From contig CM070632.1 of NCBI GenBank assembly GCA_036346255.1, forward strand, positions 47,194,896 to 47,258,895: DNA of 64,000 bases, read 5' to 3'. Below are positions 22,921 through 33,841 of the stretch, piece after piece (the stretch's first letter is position 1; each line of letters begins with the position of its first letter). The translations under genes were made by a program, and so were the position numbers. The notes under the pieces are model-generated. The model saw only the letters and a program-made list of their open reading frames with translations, did no database searches and was not told the origin of the DNA. This DNA is from Ampelocalamus luodianensis. Lineage: Eukaryota; Streptophyta; Magnoliopsida; Poales; Poaceae.

Positions 22921-25900
22921 GTAACATCCCAATTTTCTGAGTTTAAAAATCATTTAAATAGCTAGTAGGGAAAAAGTCACCATTTGGATTTATTTGAATT
23001 TAAATTCAAAAGCTTAATATTGGACTTTACAATCAAAAACATTTAATGTGAATAATCCCAACATGAACAATAGTCAAAACTATTTTATTTGGGTTCCTTG
23101 TGCTCAGATATATTTTCTAGATTTTTCTAGAATTTTTCTGAGTTCATTTGCTATTTTCTATTGCTTATTTGAATTTCTGGTATTTTCTAAAATAGAAAAG
23201 CTATTAAAATCTCAGAAAATCCTCTCGGGCCGAATTCCCAAACCTCCGGCCCGTTTTCTCCCTGTTCCAACCCATTTCAGCGCCAGCCCAACCTCGCCCG
23301 CGCAGGCGCTCGACCGCACACGCTGACACGCGGGCCCACTCTCCTTGCCCCGCTGACGTGTGGGCCGTTTCCCTCTTCCTCTGACTGGTGGGCCCGCCGA
23401 GGTCGTCGTCTTCGCCGCGCTTTCTTCTCGCAAGACGAGTCGGCCGCCGCCATTGAAGCCCTCTGACCTCCGTCGACAACGGGTTTTTCTGTCAGAAACC
23501 CTTCTAGAAATCGTGCCAAACTCTATCTCCTATCTTCCCGCATCCAAATCCCAAAGAATCAGAACCCGTATCCTATCCAATTTCCGATTTTCGTTCGTGA
23601 CCAAACGAACTCAATTTGGGATTTCCTATCCCGCACCCCATTTCTATAATAGCACCCGAGGATCGCCCGATCCTCCGCAACTCGTAACCCCAACCTCTCC
23701 ACCTCTAAAGCCGCGCGCCACAAATTGGAGTTTAGGTTTTCGCCGCCAACTGTTCTTCGACGATCTCGCCGCCCGTCAACGCCCGTCGCTTCGACCGGTG
23801 TCCTAGCATCGCCGCCGCCGGGCTTGACGGTGTGCACCTCCGCTTTCGCCAACCAACCCCGTAACCCGTTGTCGGTTTTGACCGCGCCACCCGCCGCCAA
23901 CCTTGAGCGCGCGCAGCTTTGGTCACGCTGGAGCATCCAACCGTGTCACCGTGTTCGCGAGGTTGCAAGGAGTCCGCCGCTACTCTCGTTGTCGCCGCCG
24001 TGACCGGATCACCGTTGTCGCACTCGCCGACAAATCTCGCCGCAAGCCATCGTGTTCGAGCCTAGTCGCCTCCACGTCACTCCGGTACCGACGTGTCATC
24101 CCAGGTGTCGCAGACGTGGCGTCCACGTTGATGCTCGCGTGGCACACCAGAGCCCAGTCATTTCAATCTCTCGGGTGGACTTGGTCCACGTGCACCATCT
24201 CACTGGCATGTGGGTCCCACATGTCAGGATTTTTTTTATTCCTTTTATTTCCGAAATTTCTTGCTGACGTCAGCATTGCGCATTAATCCGATTTTTTTCT
24301 TTAGAGAAATAATTCGGAAATTCCAGAAAATCCAAATTAGGGTTTCTTTTAGATTTAAAACTTCCATAGCCCATAACTTTTGCATCCTAACTCCGATTGA
24401 GCCCATTCAAATTTCTAAATTTATCTAAATTCGAGCTCTATTTATCTGAGATTTTTATTTAATTTTTGGAGCTTTTTTTGCCTCTATTATTTATTTGTTT
24501 TGTTTGTTTGTGTCTCGTTTGCGAGTAGACGTCGATTCGTCGGGGAATTTTGTTGAAGAAGGAGCACCCCAAGATCAAGACCAGTACTTAGACCTTTTCC
24601 GAGGCAAGTCATACCTTTGATCATCTTAAACCCAGTTTTCAAATTACTTTGTGTTAAAGTATTGCATTTTATGTTAATTATGTATTTAAATGCTTTGGGC
24701 ATAGTTATTATCCAAATTGTTATCACACCTTGGCCTTGTATGTCATATTTCCTTGTCACCCTAGATTGGTTATTAGTTGGTAATATTATAGCACCAACGT
24801 AGGTTGGTTAGATGCGAGTACAATTGCTTAGCCATGCTACGAGTCTCACCTCTCATGAAAGTTGCAATTATTAAATGTGACTATGTGACTATGGAACTTC
24901 GTGTAAAACTGTGTGTTATGTGTTATTACTTCGTGATGGCATGTGTTGCACTAAAACCAATTGGGTGGTAAAGGATTTAGACTGAGGCAAGTGGTGAAAA
25001 CTGTGTGTTATGGTGGAAGCTGTGTGCATGGGAATGATAATCTTTGTGACTTAGTTAGAACATGGAAGTCTTGCCTTGGTCAATTAAGGACTTAACTTTG
25101 TGCGCCATTGAACTGAGCCTTACTGTACGACCACATGTCTGGTATGGGATGGGCCTAACTTAGTAAGTTATGGATTCTCGGCATTGATGTTCAGGTGGAT
25201 AGGTTAGGCTGTGTGACAGGGTGGAGGTGTGACTACTTAGTGGTTGCATCGCGGGACGGTTCGCCGCATCCCTGTCCAGCGGTGTGTGTTATACTAATTC
25301 TATGTGAGCTGGTATAGCGGGAAAGCACATGTTTGAGATGAAGTTTCCGAACGGTTTTGTTATGATTAGTGCTTGCTACACTAGTTGTATCTTGTGGGTA
25401 AAGTGTACAACCTCTGCAGAGTGTTAAATCAATCTATTCGAATAACCGCGTCTGCGGTCATGGACATGCTCGGGGATTTCACACGAGGGGTAGTTTTCAT
25501 AAAATGTTGGGATGGGAGCTGTGTGAACTCAATCATATGGCTATGTGAAAGTAATATGTTTAGTTTTGTGTCTTTGTGGAAACAATTGTTAAATTATTAT
25601 TGTCTATTTGTTTTGAATTATGCTTTCAATCTATTATTCGTATTCAATTGCAAATGTTGTTTTTATGCAAAAGAACCACAGAAGCCTTTTTTTTGGAATA
25701 AGCCTGCATCTATAAATTGCATTATGTGGTATGATTTGCGAGTACGACTGTGTACTCACGCTTGTTGTAAAACTTACGCCCAAACCTACAGAAGAGGAGG
25801 AGTCTCACGCCGCGAGGAGGAGTTCGCGAAGGTTGCCGATCGTAAAGGTCCGGATCCGATCGGTTTCTGTGGTGAATTGGTGGGATCTACGCTGGAGTTA

Positions 25901-26124
25901 TTTCCGTTCCGCTGCTGCTTTATTCTCTGTTAGCCCTGCGTGGCTTAATAAGTGTAAACCCGACCATAAGGTCAAAACCCTTATTTGTTATTCAAACTAA
26001 TCGTTTACTTTATTTATCGCTTGTGTGGATCGATATTCACCTATGTTAACACTGTGTGCACTAACGTGATCCTGGACTAGTGCAGTATACATAGAGGGTT
26101 CCAGAATCGTAATGGGTCCCGACA
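22921..26124. mobile_element. Solo LTR, about 3.2 kb, Gypsy-size
   Basis: It begins TGTAACATCCC and ends GGGTCCCGACA, standard TG...CA termini. It is flanked by near-identical 5-bp duplications GTCAT (22916-22920) and GTTAT (26125-26129). No internal region, primer site or second LTR is present, so the element was probably lost by LTR-LTR recombination. The length fits the large LTRs of RIRE3/RIRE8/Retrosat-type rice Gypsy families, but that assignment is from memory of sizes only. Confidence 0.7.
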
Positions 26125-26129
26125 GTTAT

Positions 26130-26260
26130 CCTCATCCCCAAGCGTCGCCTCGGTTGCTGTTGACCCACTCCACCAAGGCAGCCTACTCCCGCCGCCGCCG
26201 CCGCCGCATCGCCCGGACACTAGGGTCTCCGCCTCCCGCTAATCCCAGTCGACGCCTCAG
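26130..26260. other. GC-rich segment with CCG repeat
   Basis: CCGCCGCCGCCGCCGCCGC lies near 26190. With 26558-26700 it could be the 5' end of a host gene split by a solo LTR, but no coding motif is recognised. Confidence 0.3.
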
Positions 26261-26552
26261 TGTCATGATCCTTCACTTCCAGATAGAATTAGCACTAGCA
26301 CTTGGGTAATTTGGATACAATAGAGGAGGAATTAGCAGAAAATAGAGGCAGATTTGAGGAAGAACAGAGGTACAAGAAGAAGAAGCCAGGAAGGGATAGA
26401 GTTCACGATTTTCCTTCTCCTTTTCCGCCTCCTGTCTTGCTGCCCCTTTTAACCTGATGCCTGTTGGCTTTGCCAACATGGGCCACAACTCAGAACCCAC
26501 CGCAACCCATGTCACAGTCCAGCCCGAAGCCCACATGTAATAGTCCATAACA
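26261..26552. mobile_element. Solo LTR, 292 bp
   Basis: It begins TGTCATGATCC, ends AGTCCATAACA, and is flanked by a perfect 5-bp duplication CTCAG at 26256-26260 and 26553-26557. The size and termini fit a Copia family, although the family cannot be named. Confidence 0.85.
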
Positions 26553-27012
26553 CTCAGTTCGTCACTGCCTCCCTCCATCACCAACTCGCTCTAACGCCGT
26601 ACTCGTTGGCTCGCCCAGACCCGCACCACCTCCGTCAATCCGCGTCGCCGACCGCCGGTGGGAATCCATCACCTTCCCCTCGTTCCTTCATACCTGTGTT
26701 CACGAGGATGTGCAATACTAGTACTGCTGCTTGGTCTCCTGATTTCATTACTTGATTTGTAAATTTGGGTTATCCATGAGGTTGATATTATTTCCCTCTA
26801 GTGCAGTAATGTTGTTTGCATTTTTTGATCAGTGGTGTTCCTGACCATTAGCAGAAGAGCAAAAGAGAAGTTTGATACGATATCATTGCACTACTGAAGG
26901 TACTGACTCAGTGACTACTACTATGTAATGGTTTATTTCGTTCTACACATACATGTCTGTGATTGCCTGTGTTCATGAGGATCATGTAAATATGTTAATT
27001 GCTTTCCTGCAG

Positions 27013-27171
27013 GTTGCTCGTTCCCGAACCTCAGCCATTTGTTTATCTGTACTGGGACCATCCACTGCCCAAGGAAATGGTCCTGGTATTGTGTACTGGA
27101 GTGGAGGAGGAACAAAGAAGGTAGCTCACATTCCGTTTTACCTTTTAGCCGAACAAAAGGGTAAAAACTCT
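27013..27171 (+). other. Candidate isolated exon, unrecognised
   Basis: A 159-base frame without stops (53 codons, VARSRTSAICLSVLGPSTAQ ... VAHIPFYLLAEQKGKNS) is framed by CTTTCCTGCAG and GTAAGTAC, good splice sites. I do not recognise the protein. The GC-rich sequence at 26130-26700 could be its upstream exon, broken by the 292-bp solo LTR. It could equally be chance. Confidence 0.25.
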
Positions 27172-28784
27172 GTAAGTACTTAAGCATTTAAATAGCTAAA
27201 TGTAGGATAAGCATCCTTTCATGTTCTCTACAGCAGAAATATTGTTGCAAGTATAGTGGCATGTACTTTGTTGCGTATTTCTAGGGATAAACTCAAATGT
27301 GAGATACGAATCAAGTGAAAACACACCATTCTGAACAAAGATACTATTTGTTTAACTTCAAATATTTTCACGCTATGTTAATGCTGTGTTATTTCTGCTA
27401 TTTTCTTTGTATGATTAGTCTTATAGAGAATACACGAGTTGCCCCTGAACTCCTCATGTGTTGCAGTCCACCGTTTCATGATTTTTCATTTGCCGACCTT
27501 CTCCCCACATAATGAAAACTAGAGCAATTCCCATTAGCATATTTTAGAAAGTTGGAGAGTAATGTGAAAGGGTACTATTCCATGACTGGTTTTTCAGCAA
27601 TTTTGATCTGAAGATATTTGTCCTCCTTAAATGCCAGTGTTTCTTAATGCAGTCTTTATTTAGAGCATCTTTTATTAGAACATAATGTAATTCTTCCTAA
27701 GAGCATCTTCATTTTGTAAAAGCAGTGCAGCGGTGGATCAAGTTGAAAGAAGTTTATATTTGCAGAAAAAAAAATGAGTGAATGATAGGTGAATTTGCAG
27801 AAGAGAACAGAGTTCAGAGTTGTAGTGGGACAAGATGAAGTGCAGGCAAGCTTAGTTTCTTTTGATTCAATTAAACTGTCAGGGTTTCATCTACATGAGA
27901 ATTCTATGTTGTTACTTTAGTGTTCTTGGTTCAGTTTTGATCTACAAGAGAAATCAATCTACATGGATGGAATTCAAGGTTGATGCAATGATGCACTGCG
28001 GAATTCAATCTCCGAGTTTCCTTTTTATTTTGGATTCTGTCAACCTTGTTATTGGGCTACGCGTTGGATTCAGCTTACCTGGGTTCTTGGCCTTGTTTTC
28101 TTTCCTCTTTCATCTTGATCCTTTCCCATCGCGCCCTGTTTTCTTCGTTTTGCTCGGGAGTCAGGAGGATGTGTGATCTGTCGCTATTACCATCTTGCAG
28201 TCCAAATTTTCTTTTCTTTTCTTTTTTTGGGGGCGTTAATTATATTTTGGGCCTTTCTTTTATTCTCCGTTGGGCTTGACAATTTCCTTGGTTGAATGTG
28301 AGAATGTCTAGTAGCCACGATGAAAAGGACCGGAGAAAAGAAAATGAAAGGCCTAACTACAAGAGAAATCCTACACAAAATTAAAGTAAAAAGTCCTAAG
28401 CCTGTTAAGATTTCACAAACCCGTTAACATTATCGCGGCTGTTTTATATATATATTTTTGATTGGTTTTTGAATCATGCAACGTGGAAACAATCGGAAAT
28501 GATTTCCGCATAAATTTTCATTCGAATGATGAATACACACTCCAAAATGCTCCTCCTCGGAATAGACAAAAAATCTCATAAGTTCTATCAGGGCAAATGA
28601 AATCAAGTGCGTGCTGTTACTTTTATACTTCCCCACGATAACTTTGGAAAACCACAAGCTTTATTACGGAGTCTCTCTCTCTATATATATATGCAAACAA
28701 CTGTAATAATTTTGGTCCTACTGAGACCACATAACACCACGAAAATACGAAGACTGAGATACAGCAGGCTGACTGCAAAATAAC
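27172..28784. other. No gene seen
   Basis: The sequence is AT-rich and unique, with frames up to about 100 codons that lack motifs. A short TA/CT microsatellite lies at 28672-28692. The last 100 bases are the 3' flank of the minus-strand galactinol-synthase-like gene. Confidence 0.35.
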
Positions 28785-30214
28785 CTACGCGCCGCCGCCG
28801 CGAATAGTAGACATGGCCGGAGAAAGGCCGCCCAGCAGAACCACAAAGAACCCGAAGGCCAACGCCGGACTGACGGTGCCGGCGGCGACTGCAGTCACCG
28901 CTGACGAGGCGGCAATGATCCCCACGACAGCTGAAAGGTTGCCAGCACGGCCGCGCGCGTCTCCAGCGTCTGCACCGGCTGCCTTGGCCCCGACGGCGAT
29001 CGGACCACCGGCCTTAGCGCCCACAGCCTCATCAATGGAAACCTGCACGTAAGGGTGTCCAGCTCTGCTTAATTTGGCAACTAGTTGATGGAGAGAGAGA
29101 GGAAAAAAAGAAACAGTACAGGCCCATACTAATCGGATGCCATACCCACAAAAAGCCAAGAGATGGCGGCACCATATCTGATAATCTCGTACCAACCTAT
29201 CATGAGTACAGGGCCACGTGTCAGTGGGTACTAAGCTCTGCTGCTGACGAACGGCCTTTTACGCGAGAATTATTATCGGCTTTTCAACAAATAAAAACCA
29301 AATCTTGAAGAAGAAGAGAGAAAAGGCGAAGTGCTTGCATAAACTAAGCACAGGTCGATAAGGCAAGCTAACCTGCATGGCGAACACCGAGCCGTTGGAG
29401 TAGGGTGCAGACAGCCCGGCGGCGAGCGCCATGCCATGCTCACGTGCGGACACGGCGGCGTCGGAGTAGAGCGCACCCAGCTCGGCGGCGCGGTTCTTGC
29501 CCAGGAGCTCCTCGCCGAACGACATGCCGGGCTCGTGCACGAGCACGGCGCCGTTGCAGAGGATCGCGGCCAACTCGCCAACGGCGGCCGGCCACACCAC
29601 CATATCGGGCGACTCCTCGTTCCCGTAGGCGATCTTGTACCGCGGGGCGCAGCTCCAAGCCTTGTCGCCGGCGGAGTAGTACTCCATCCAAACGTACATG
29701 CAGCCCTTGTCCAGCTCGAAAAGGTCGTCCATGTTCTCGAGCGCCTGGATGCGGGCCGCGTCCAGGCACACCACCCTCTCGTACTCCGCGAACTATCAAG
29801 AAATCTATCAGCGAAAGCCAATTTAATCACGAGCGACACGTACGATTGTCACTTCGAACGTACCTGAAAGATGCAGCAGAGCTTGGAGTGGTAATTGATG
29901 TCGTCGCCTTCGTAGCAGCCACCGGCGAAGCGGCCGGGCTGGCTGTCATTGAGCGGGTACACCTCGCGGACGATGCAGCCCTCGCGGGAGAGGCGGCGCC
30001 GGAGGTCGTCCGGAACATCGGGTGGAACGGCCACGACGAGCGGGTAGGCCGCGCGCGCCTCGCGCAGGGCCTTGGCCAGCCGCACCACCGCGCCGAGCTC
30101 CTGGAAGTCGCCGTACCCCGCCTGCCCGCGCGCCAGGATGGTCACGTACGCCCTTGCCGCCTGCACCGGCGCCGCGCCGTGGCCCTCCCCGAACGTTGCC
30201 ATTTCGGCCGCCAT
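28785..30214 (-). CDS. Galactinol-synthase-like protein, truncated catalytic domain with new hydrophobic C-terminus
   Basis: Galactinol synthases (GT8 family) join UDP-galactose and myo-inositol to start raffinose synthesis in the cytosol. Exons on the minus strand are 30214-29864, 29792-29373 and 29042-28785, all joined in phase 0 with GT-AG introns of 71 and 330 bases, giving 342 residues. Residues 20-85 (RAYVTILA, LAKALREARAAYPLVVAV, GCIVREVYPL) and 118-190 (FAEYERVVCLD, LFELDKG, PRYKIAYGN, VWPA, VLVHEPGM) align with the family. The metal-binding DAD after the third strand reads DAA, and the family's later EQD and HYxxGSKPW motifs are absent. The last exon is new: a Gly/Ala-rich stretch, then hydrophobic segments (NLSAVVGIIAASSAVTAVAA; ALAFGFFVVLLGG). 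It is about as long as normal GolS but chimeric. It is probably inactive as a synthase and possibly membrane-bound. It could be a gene or a decaying pseudogene. Confidence 0.7.
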
Positions 30215-30302
30215 GTCTTGGGAGTTGGTTGCTTGCCTGCTTGGTATTGGGGGCTTGGAGCAGGGATGGATGGGGGTGAGCCGGTGGAGCAGTGGATGGT
30301 GG

Positions 30303-30310
30303 TATTTATG
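30303..30310 (-). promoter_or_regulatory. TATA-like box of the galactinol-synthase-like gene
   Basis: The minus strand reads CATAAATA about 90 bases upstream of the ATG at 30214, a usual plant spacing. No other candidate lies nearby, and the minisatellite block starts less than 100 bases further upstream. Confidence 0.5.
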
Positions 30311-30397
30311 CGTATTTTGATTGCGCGGTGTCTGACGTGGCGCGAGCCATCCGTTGGGAGGTTGGACCGTGGTGCATCTGGACTTTTGTGCCGCTGA

Positions 30398-32150
30398 CAG
30401 GTGACAGCATGCAGCACGTAGGCATCTAATTCCATGCCGGGAACGGGTGATACCGAACTCTGATGGGAGCTGTAGCTGCCACCCCCAGAACCGGCATTTA
30501 ATTCTATGACATGAAAGCAACGTCTATAGAAACGAGCACAGGACACAACAGGAGCGGGAAGCGTGGTCAGAACATTCCCAATCCATGACATGAAAGCAAT
30601 GTCTATGGAAACGGGACACAGCGGGAGCTAGAAGCGTGGTCAGAACATTCGCAATCCATGACATGAAAGCAACGTTTATGGAAACGGGCACTGGACACAG
30701 CGGGAGCTGGAAGCATGGTCAGAACATTCGCAATCCATGACATGAAAGCAACATCTATGGAAACGGGCATTGGACACAGCGGGAGTTGGAAGCGTGGTTA
30801 GAACATTCCCAATCCATAACATGAAAGCAACGTCTATGGAAACGGGCACTGGACAATGCAGGAGCTGGAAGCGTGGTCAAAACATTCCCAATCCATGACA
30901 TAAAAGCAACGTCTATGGAAACGGGCACTGGACACAGCGGGAGCTGGAAGTGTGGTCAGAACATTTGCAATCCATGACATGCAAGCAACGTCTATGGAAA
31001 CGGGCACTGGACACAGCGGGAGCTGGAAGCTTGGTCAAAACATTCGCAATCCATGGCATAAAAGCAATGTCTTGTCAGAACATTCACAATCCATGGCATG
31101 AAAGCAACGTCTTGACAGATTTGGATTATTTATTGGTCTTTGGCAGATAGAGGAAGCAACTCTTTTCTGCCAAGCAAAAGGGCGTTCCCACAATCAACAT
31201 CGGTTAGACGAGCGATTCAGGAAAAAAAAATCCACCTGTAAGATACACTAGATGGTAATGTGCGCTACGCTGTGCCCGTCCGTTGAATATATGATGCTGA
31301 CAGGTGACAGCATGCAACACGTAAACAAGGCAACGACGCCCAGAAACGACATCTAATTCCATGCCGGGAACGGGTGATACCGAACTCTGATGGGAGCTGT
31401 AGCTGCCACCCCCAGAACCAGCATCTAATTCCATGACATGAAAGCAACGTCTATGGAAACGGACATTGGACACAGTAGGAGCCGAAAGCGTGGTTAGAAC
31501 ATTCCCAATCCATGACATGAAAGCAACGTCTATGGAAACGGGCACTGGACACAGCAGGAGCTGGAAGTGTGGTCAGAACATTCCCAATCCATGACATGAA
31601 AGCAACGTCTATGGAAACGGCACCGACACGCAGAGCCGAAGCGTGGTCAGAACATTCCCAATCCATGACATGAAAGCAACGTCTATGGAAACTGGCACTA
31701 GACACAGCGGGAGCTAGAAGCGTGGTCAGAACATTTGCAATCCATGACATGAAAGCAACGACTATGGAAACGGGCACTGGACACAGCGGGAGCTGGAAGC
31801 GTGGTCAGAACATTCCCAATCCATGACATGAAAGCAATGTCTATGAAAACGGGCACTGGACACAGCAGGAGTTGGAAGCGTGGTCAGAAATTTCTCAATC
31901 CATGACATGAAAGCAATGTCTTGTTAGAACATTCACAATCCATGACATGAAAGCGACGTCTTGACATATTTGGATTATTTATTGGTCTTTGGCAGATACA
32001 GGAAGCAACTCTTTTCTGCCAAGAAAAAGGGCGTTCCCACAATCAACATCGGTTAGACGAGCGATTCAGAAGAAAAAAAAACTCCACCTGTAAGATACAC
32101 TAGATGGTAATGTGCGCTACGCTGTGCCCGTCCGTTGAATATATGATGTT
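30398..32150. repeat. Minisatellite (about 79 bp) inside a 903-bp tandem duplication
   Basis: CAGGTGACAGCATGCA occurs at 30398 and 31301, and the two blocks run in parallel to about 31300 and 32150. Each block has a lead segment (TCTAATTCCATGCCGGGAAC ...), six to eight units of about 79 bases with the core AATCCATGACATGAAAGCAA, and a tail (ATTTATTGGTCTTTGGCAGA ... CCCGTCCGTTGAATATATGA). Units differ by small changes and a few are shortened. Frames read through it on the minus strand, but this is because 79-base units cycle the frame, not because a protein is encoded. Confidence 0.85.
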
Positions 32151-32957
32151 TGGCAGTTGTTTTTACGATGTTTTGTGTGGTATAACGTAATGTGGTACAC
32201 AGTGCATGAAAGATCAGGAGCATGCTTTATAGTTGTTTTTTTGTGTGTTAGATGTATTAGAAGCAATTTTCATTGAGAAGATATGAAGTCCATTAAAATA
32301 ATAAGGCGTACTTAGTGTTTTTGGACCTCTAGTATGTGAGCCTGTTATTATCATGTTATACGAAACCATTACTACTGCTAATTGACAATGCATATATTAA
32401 GGTAATATGTTATAGGAAACAAGCTACTACTACTAATTGACAAAACATACATTAAGCTAATCTCAGTGCATGCTGGATATTGTGTTAGTGAATTATCATT
32501 TTGGTAATGGGTCAGCGAAAAGAGCGATGAAAAGTAGAGGTAGTGACTGAAATGTACCAAGCACACATAAACTAAGGTGCAAATGCATGTTGTCAGGTAT
32601 AGGGGAGGCGTATGGAATAGTGTTTAGCTGACTCTTGGATGTGTTCTTACTAATTTTAGGCCCTATGCATATGGCATGCGAGGTTAGAACTAAGGCATAC
32701 TATGCTGACAAATGTAATATGTCTTATTGTGCTTTTGGTTATTATGATCTGTTATTTGACAAATATGAACAAACGTCTGTTAAATATATGATGCCAGGCA
32801 GACTAATATGTCCGAAGGTGTAAATGTGTGATGGTTTCAAGGTAAATTCTTTTTTGTCAATGTTATATGATCATCTTTGAAGATATTTTAATTATGTTTT
32901 TTTTTTGCATCTTGGTAACTAATATCTCCTTAGGTGTAAATATGCGGTGGTCTAAAG

Positions 32958-33003
<46 letters not shown>

Positions 33004-33300
33004 ACATCATTGTATAAATTGACAATACAAATGCACCAGCCTAACAAAAAAATGGTGATAAAATCAGCATCTCTACACTCATCATGCTGAAAGTCAGAGC
33101 AGGCAAATGTAAACAACTATTGCTTCTCCATCAGAGATAGAACACGACTAAAATCTTTCATAAAAAAGAGAAAAGAAATCCAAAAAAAACTTGTGTTATG
33201 CATAAATTGCAATAAATCCTTTCCAATAAAGTTGAGAACCAGCTGAAATACCATGGTTCATGGAACTATTATAACCATGAAATTCAGCTGAACCTCAAAT
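32151..33300. other. Unassigned AT-rich sequence with a (TA)n tract
   Basis: An alternating TA tract lies at 32959-33001. Around 32355-32460 a phrase (ATGTTATANGAAAC ... CTACTAATTGACAA) is duplicated locally. No gene is seen. The last 50 bases border the MULE. Confidence 0.35.
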
Positions 33301-33394
33301 GGTAAATACAATTTTTTTAAATAATATATTTTTAAAAGATATTTACAAAAATAAATAGCCGCCCCAAAAAAATTACAAAAATGACTCCCTGTCG

Positions 33395-33560
33395 TCAGTT
33401 CAACTAGCGACAGGAAGTTATCGCCAGTTGAACCAGCGACAGGATGGGATCCTGTCGCCCTCTGTCACCGGTTGAGCTATATATCGCCAGTTCAACTAGC
33501 GATAGGTAGCTATCGCCATTTCAACTAGCGACATAACCCTGTCGCCAGTTCACCTGACCC
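33395..33560. repeat. Left subterminal palindrome cluster of MULE 2
   Basis: GTCGCCAGTTCAACTAGCGACAG and variants occur about five times. Each half is the complement of the other, so every unit can fold. Placement just inside the inverted repeat suggests transposase-binding sites. Confidence 0.65.
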
Positions 33561-33841
33561 CTATAAAACCGTCTTCAAACGCTCAATATTCGACACAGGA
33601 CTCAGTTTTATTCAGAAAAAAAAAGAAAAGGAGAGAAGAGAGAGGAGAAGAAAAGCTAGCGAAGCGCTGTTTGTCCGGTTGCTCACCTCTCGGGTAATTT
33701 TTTTTAACAGAATGGATTACATAGTTTTTGATGTACAGTTATGTAGTGCAGTACGTTTTACATAATATTTTTTGGTGGGCTGTTTAGTTTTAGATATGTA
33801 GTTAATCGTGTAAATGTTCTTTATGGTGTAGTGCGTCAAAT

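Noticed and set aside
29405..30397. A 330-codon plus-strand frame
   Set aside because: It is antisense to the galactinol-synthase-like exons and reads through their introns. Its composition (long Arg/Pro/Ala runs) reflects GC-rich complement, not a protein.
31204..31777. Minus-strand frames with repeated FMSWIGNVLTTL-like text
   Set aside because: They follow the 79-bp minisatellite unit and change frame with each unit length change, so the open reading is a repeat artefact.
33262..33270. CATGGAACT as a possible partner of TCTGGAACT (37101-37109) for a MULE target duplication
   Set aside because: It lies 30 bases outside the left inverted repeat and matches only seven of nine positions, so it may be chance.
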